NCBI GenBank assembly: GCA_023101885.1
Contig: JALPQD010000115.1
Location: 1,805,953-1,869,952, forward strand
Reading direction: 5' to 3'
DNA from: Typhlomys cinereus
Lineage: Eukaryota > Chordata > Mammalia > Rodentia > Platacanthomyidae
Length of the DNA stretch: 64,000 bases
The notes beneath the pieces were generated by a model. That model worked only from the letters and a program-made list of their open reading frames with translations. It made no database searches and was not told the origin of the DNA. Both the position numbers and the translations under genes were made by a program. Below are positions 63,645 through 64,000 of the stretch, one piece after another. Each line of letters begins with the position of its first letter. Within the stretch, counting starts at the first letter, position 1.

Positions 63645-64000
63645 GAGGGTGTACAAAACAAAAGAATATGAAATGGAAGGAAGACTGAAAGAAAGGAAGA
63701 ATGGTTTAGGGAAGACAGAAGAAAATAAATGGAATGACTTGTATACATGAATGAAATTGTCAAAGACCATCAGTAAGAAAAATGTGTGAGGGGAGATTAT
63801 ATTGATCACATGGTATCTTATACAGTAAATAATATCAAATAGATGATTGCATCATAAATTACAATGTTGTCGTTTTGGTAATATTTTAGTATTAGTAGTA
63901 ATAGTTGGAAGAACACTGGGTATATCAAACTTTATTGTTCCTAGAAAGTTTTATTCATCTGCCATCCTGTTTCTCTGCTTATAACAGAATCTGAAAACCA
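63645..64000. other. KIF27 intron at window end, nothing clear
   Basis: AT-rich sequence with no exon or repeat recognised. Confidence 0.3.

Overview
The window is nuclear DNA from a mammal, almost certainly a rodent. It has three intron-containing genes in the same order as human 9q21.32: HNRNPK, QNG1 (C9orf64) and KIF27, all read on the + strand here. The three exon sets were placed by matching remembered vertebrate proteins and by splice-site rules; no alignment was run. The repeats (B1-like SINEs, B3-like elements, abundant tRNA-headed SINEs ending in CA repeats, old L1 and MaLR-like LTRs) indicate a myomorph rodent. The tRNA-headed SINEs are not standard mouse or rat B2, so a jerboa-like lineage is possible, but that is a weak guess.

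Layout. 1-2600: AT-rich DNA, probably the first intron of RMI1 on the - strand (inferred from the known head-to-head RMI1/HNRNPK arrangement). 2600-4480: a large CpG island holding the divergent promoter. 5033-14300: HNRNPK, with 15 coding exons (464 or 463 aa), the miR-7-1 hairpin in the last intron, two alternative C-terminal acceptors and two poly(A) signals. 14300-18330: repeat-containing spacer. 18330-26800: QNG1, with a CpG island and four coding exons (339 aa). 26800-40900: intergenic DNA with SINEs, LTR-like elements, microsatellites and a truncated U2 snRNA retropseudogene. 40930-41700: CpG island taken as the KIF27 promoter, with a GC-box array and an X-box. 48332-48710: the first KIF27 coding exon, ending just after the kinesin P-loop. 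48711-64000: KIF27 intron filled with L1, SINE and LTR debris; the next KIF27 exon was not found.

The genes are neighbours, not a pathway. hnRNP K is a poly(C)-binding RNA regulator and its transcript hosts miR-7-1. QNG1 salvages queuine from queuosine monophosphate. KIF27 is a ciliary kinesin. I see no undescribed multi-gene system. The most interesting signals are regulatory or structural: the GCCCA cluster before a HNRNPK exon that lacks a pyrimidine tract, the duplicated terminal acceptors, the TCTCGCGAGA site in the divergent promoter, the KIF27 X-box, a long SINE palindrome, a U2 fragment with a perfect target-site duplication, and a templated inverted repeat inside an old L1.

SINE terms used below: 'older tRNA-headed SINE' has a middle reading like AAAATGCCAGGC; 'young tRNA-headed SINE' is CpG-rich, with GACGCCGGG and GGGAACCACC-type motifs; both start with a GGGCTGGAGAGATGGCTC-like tRNA head and end in CA/TG repeats.
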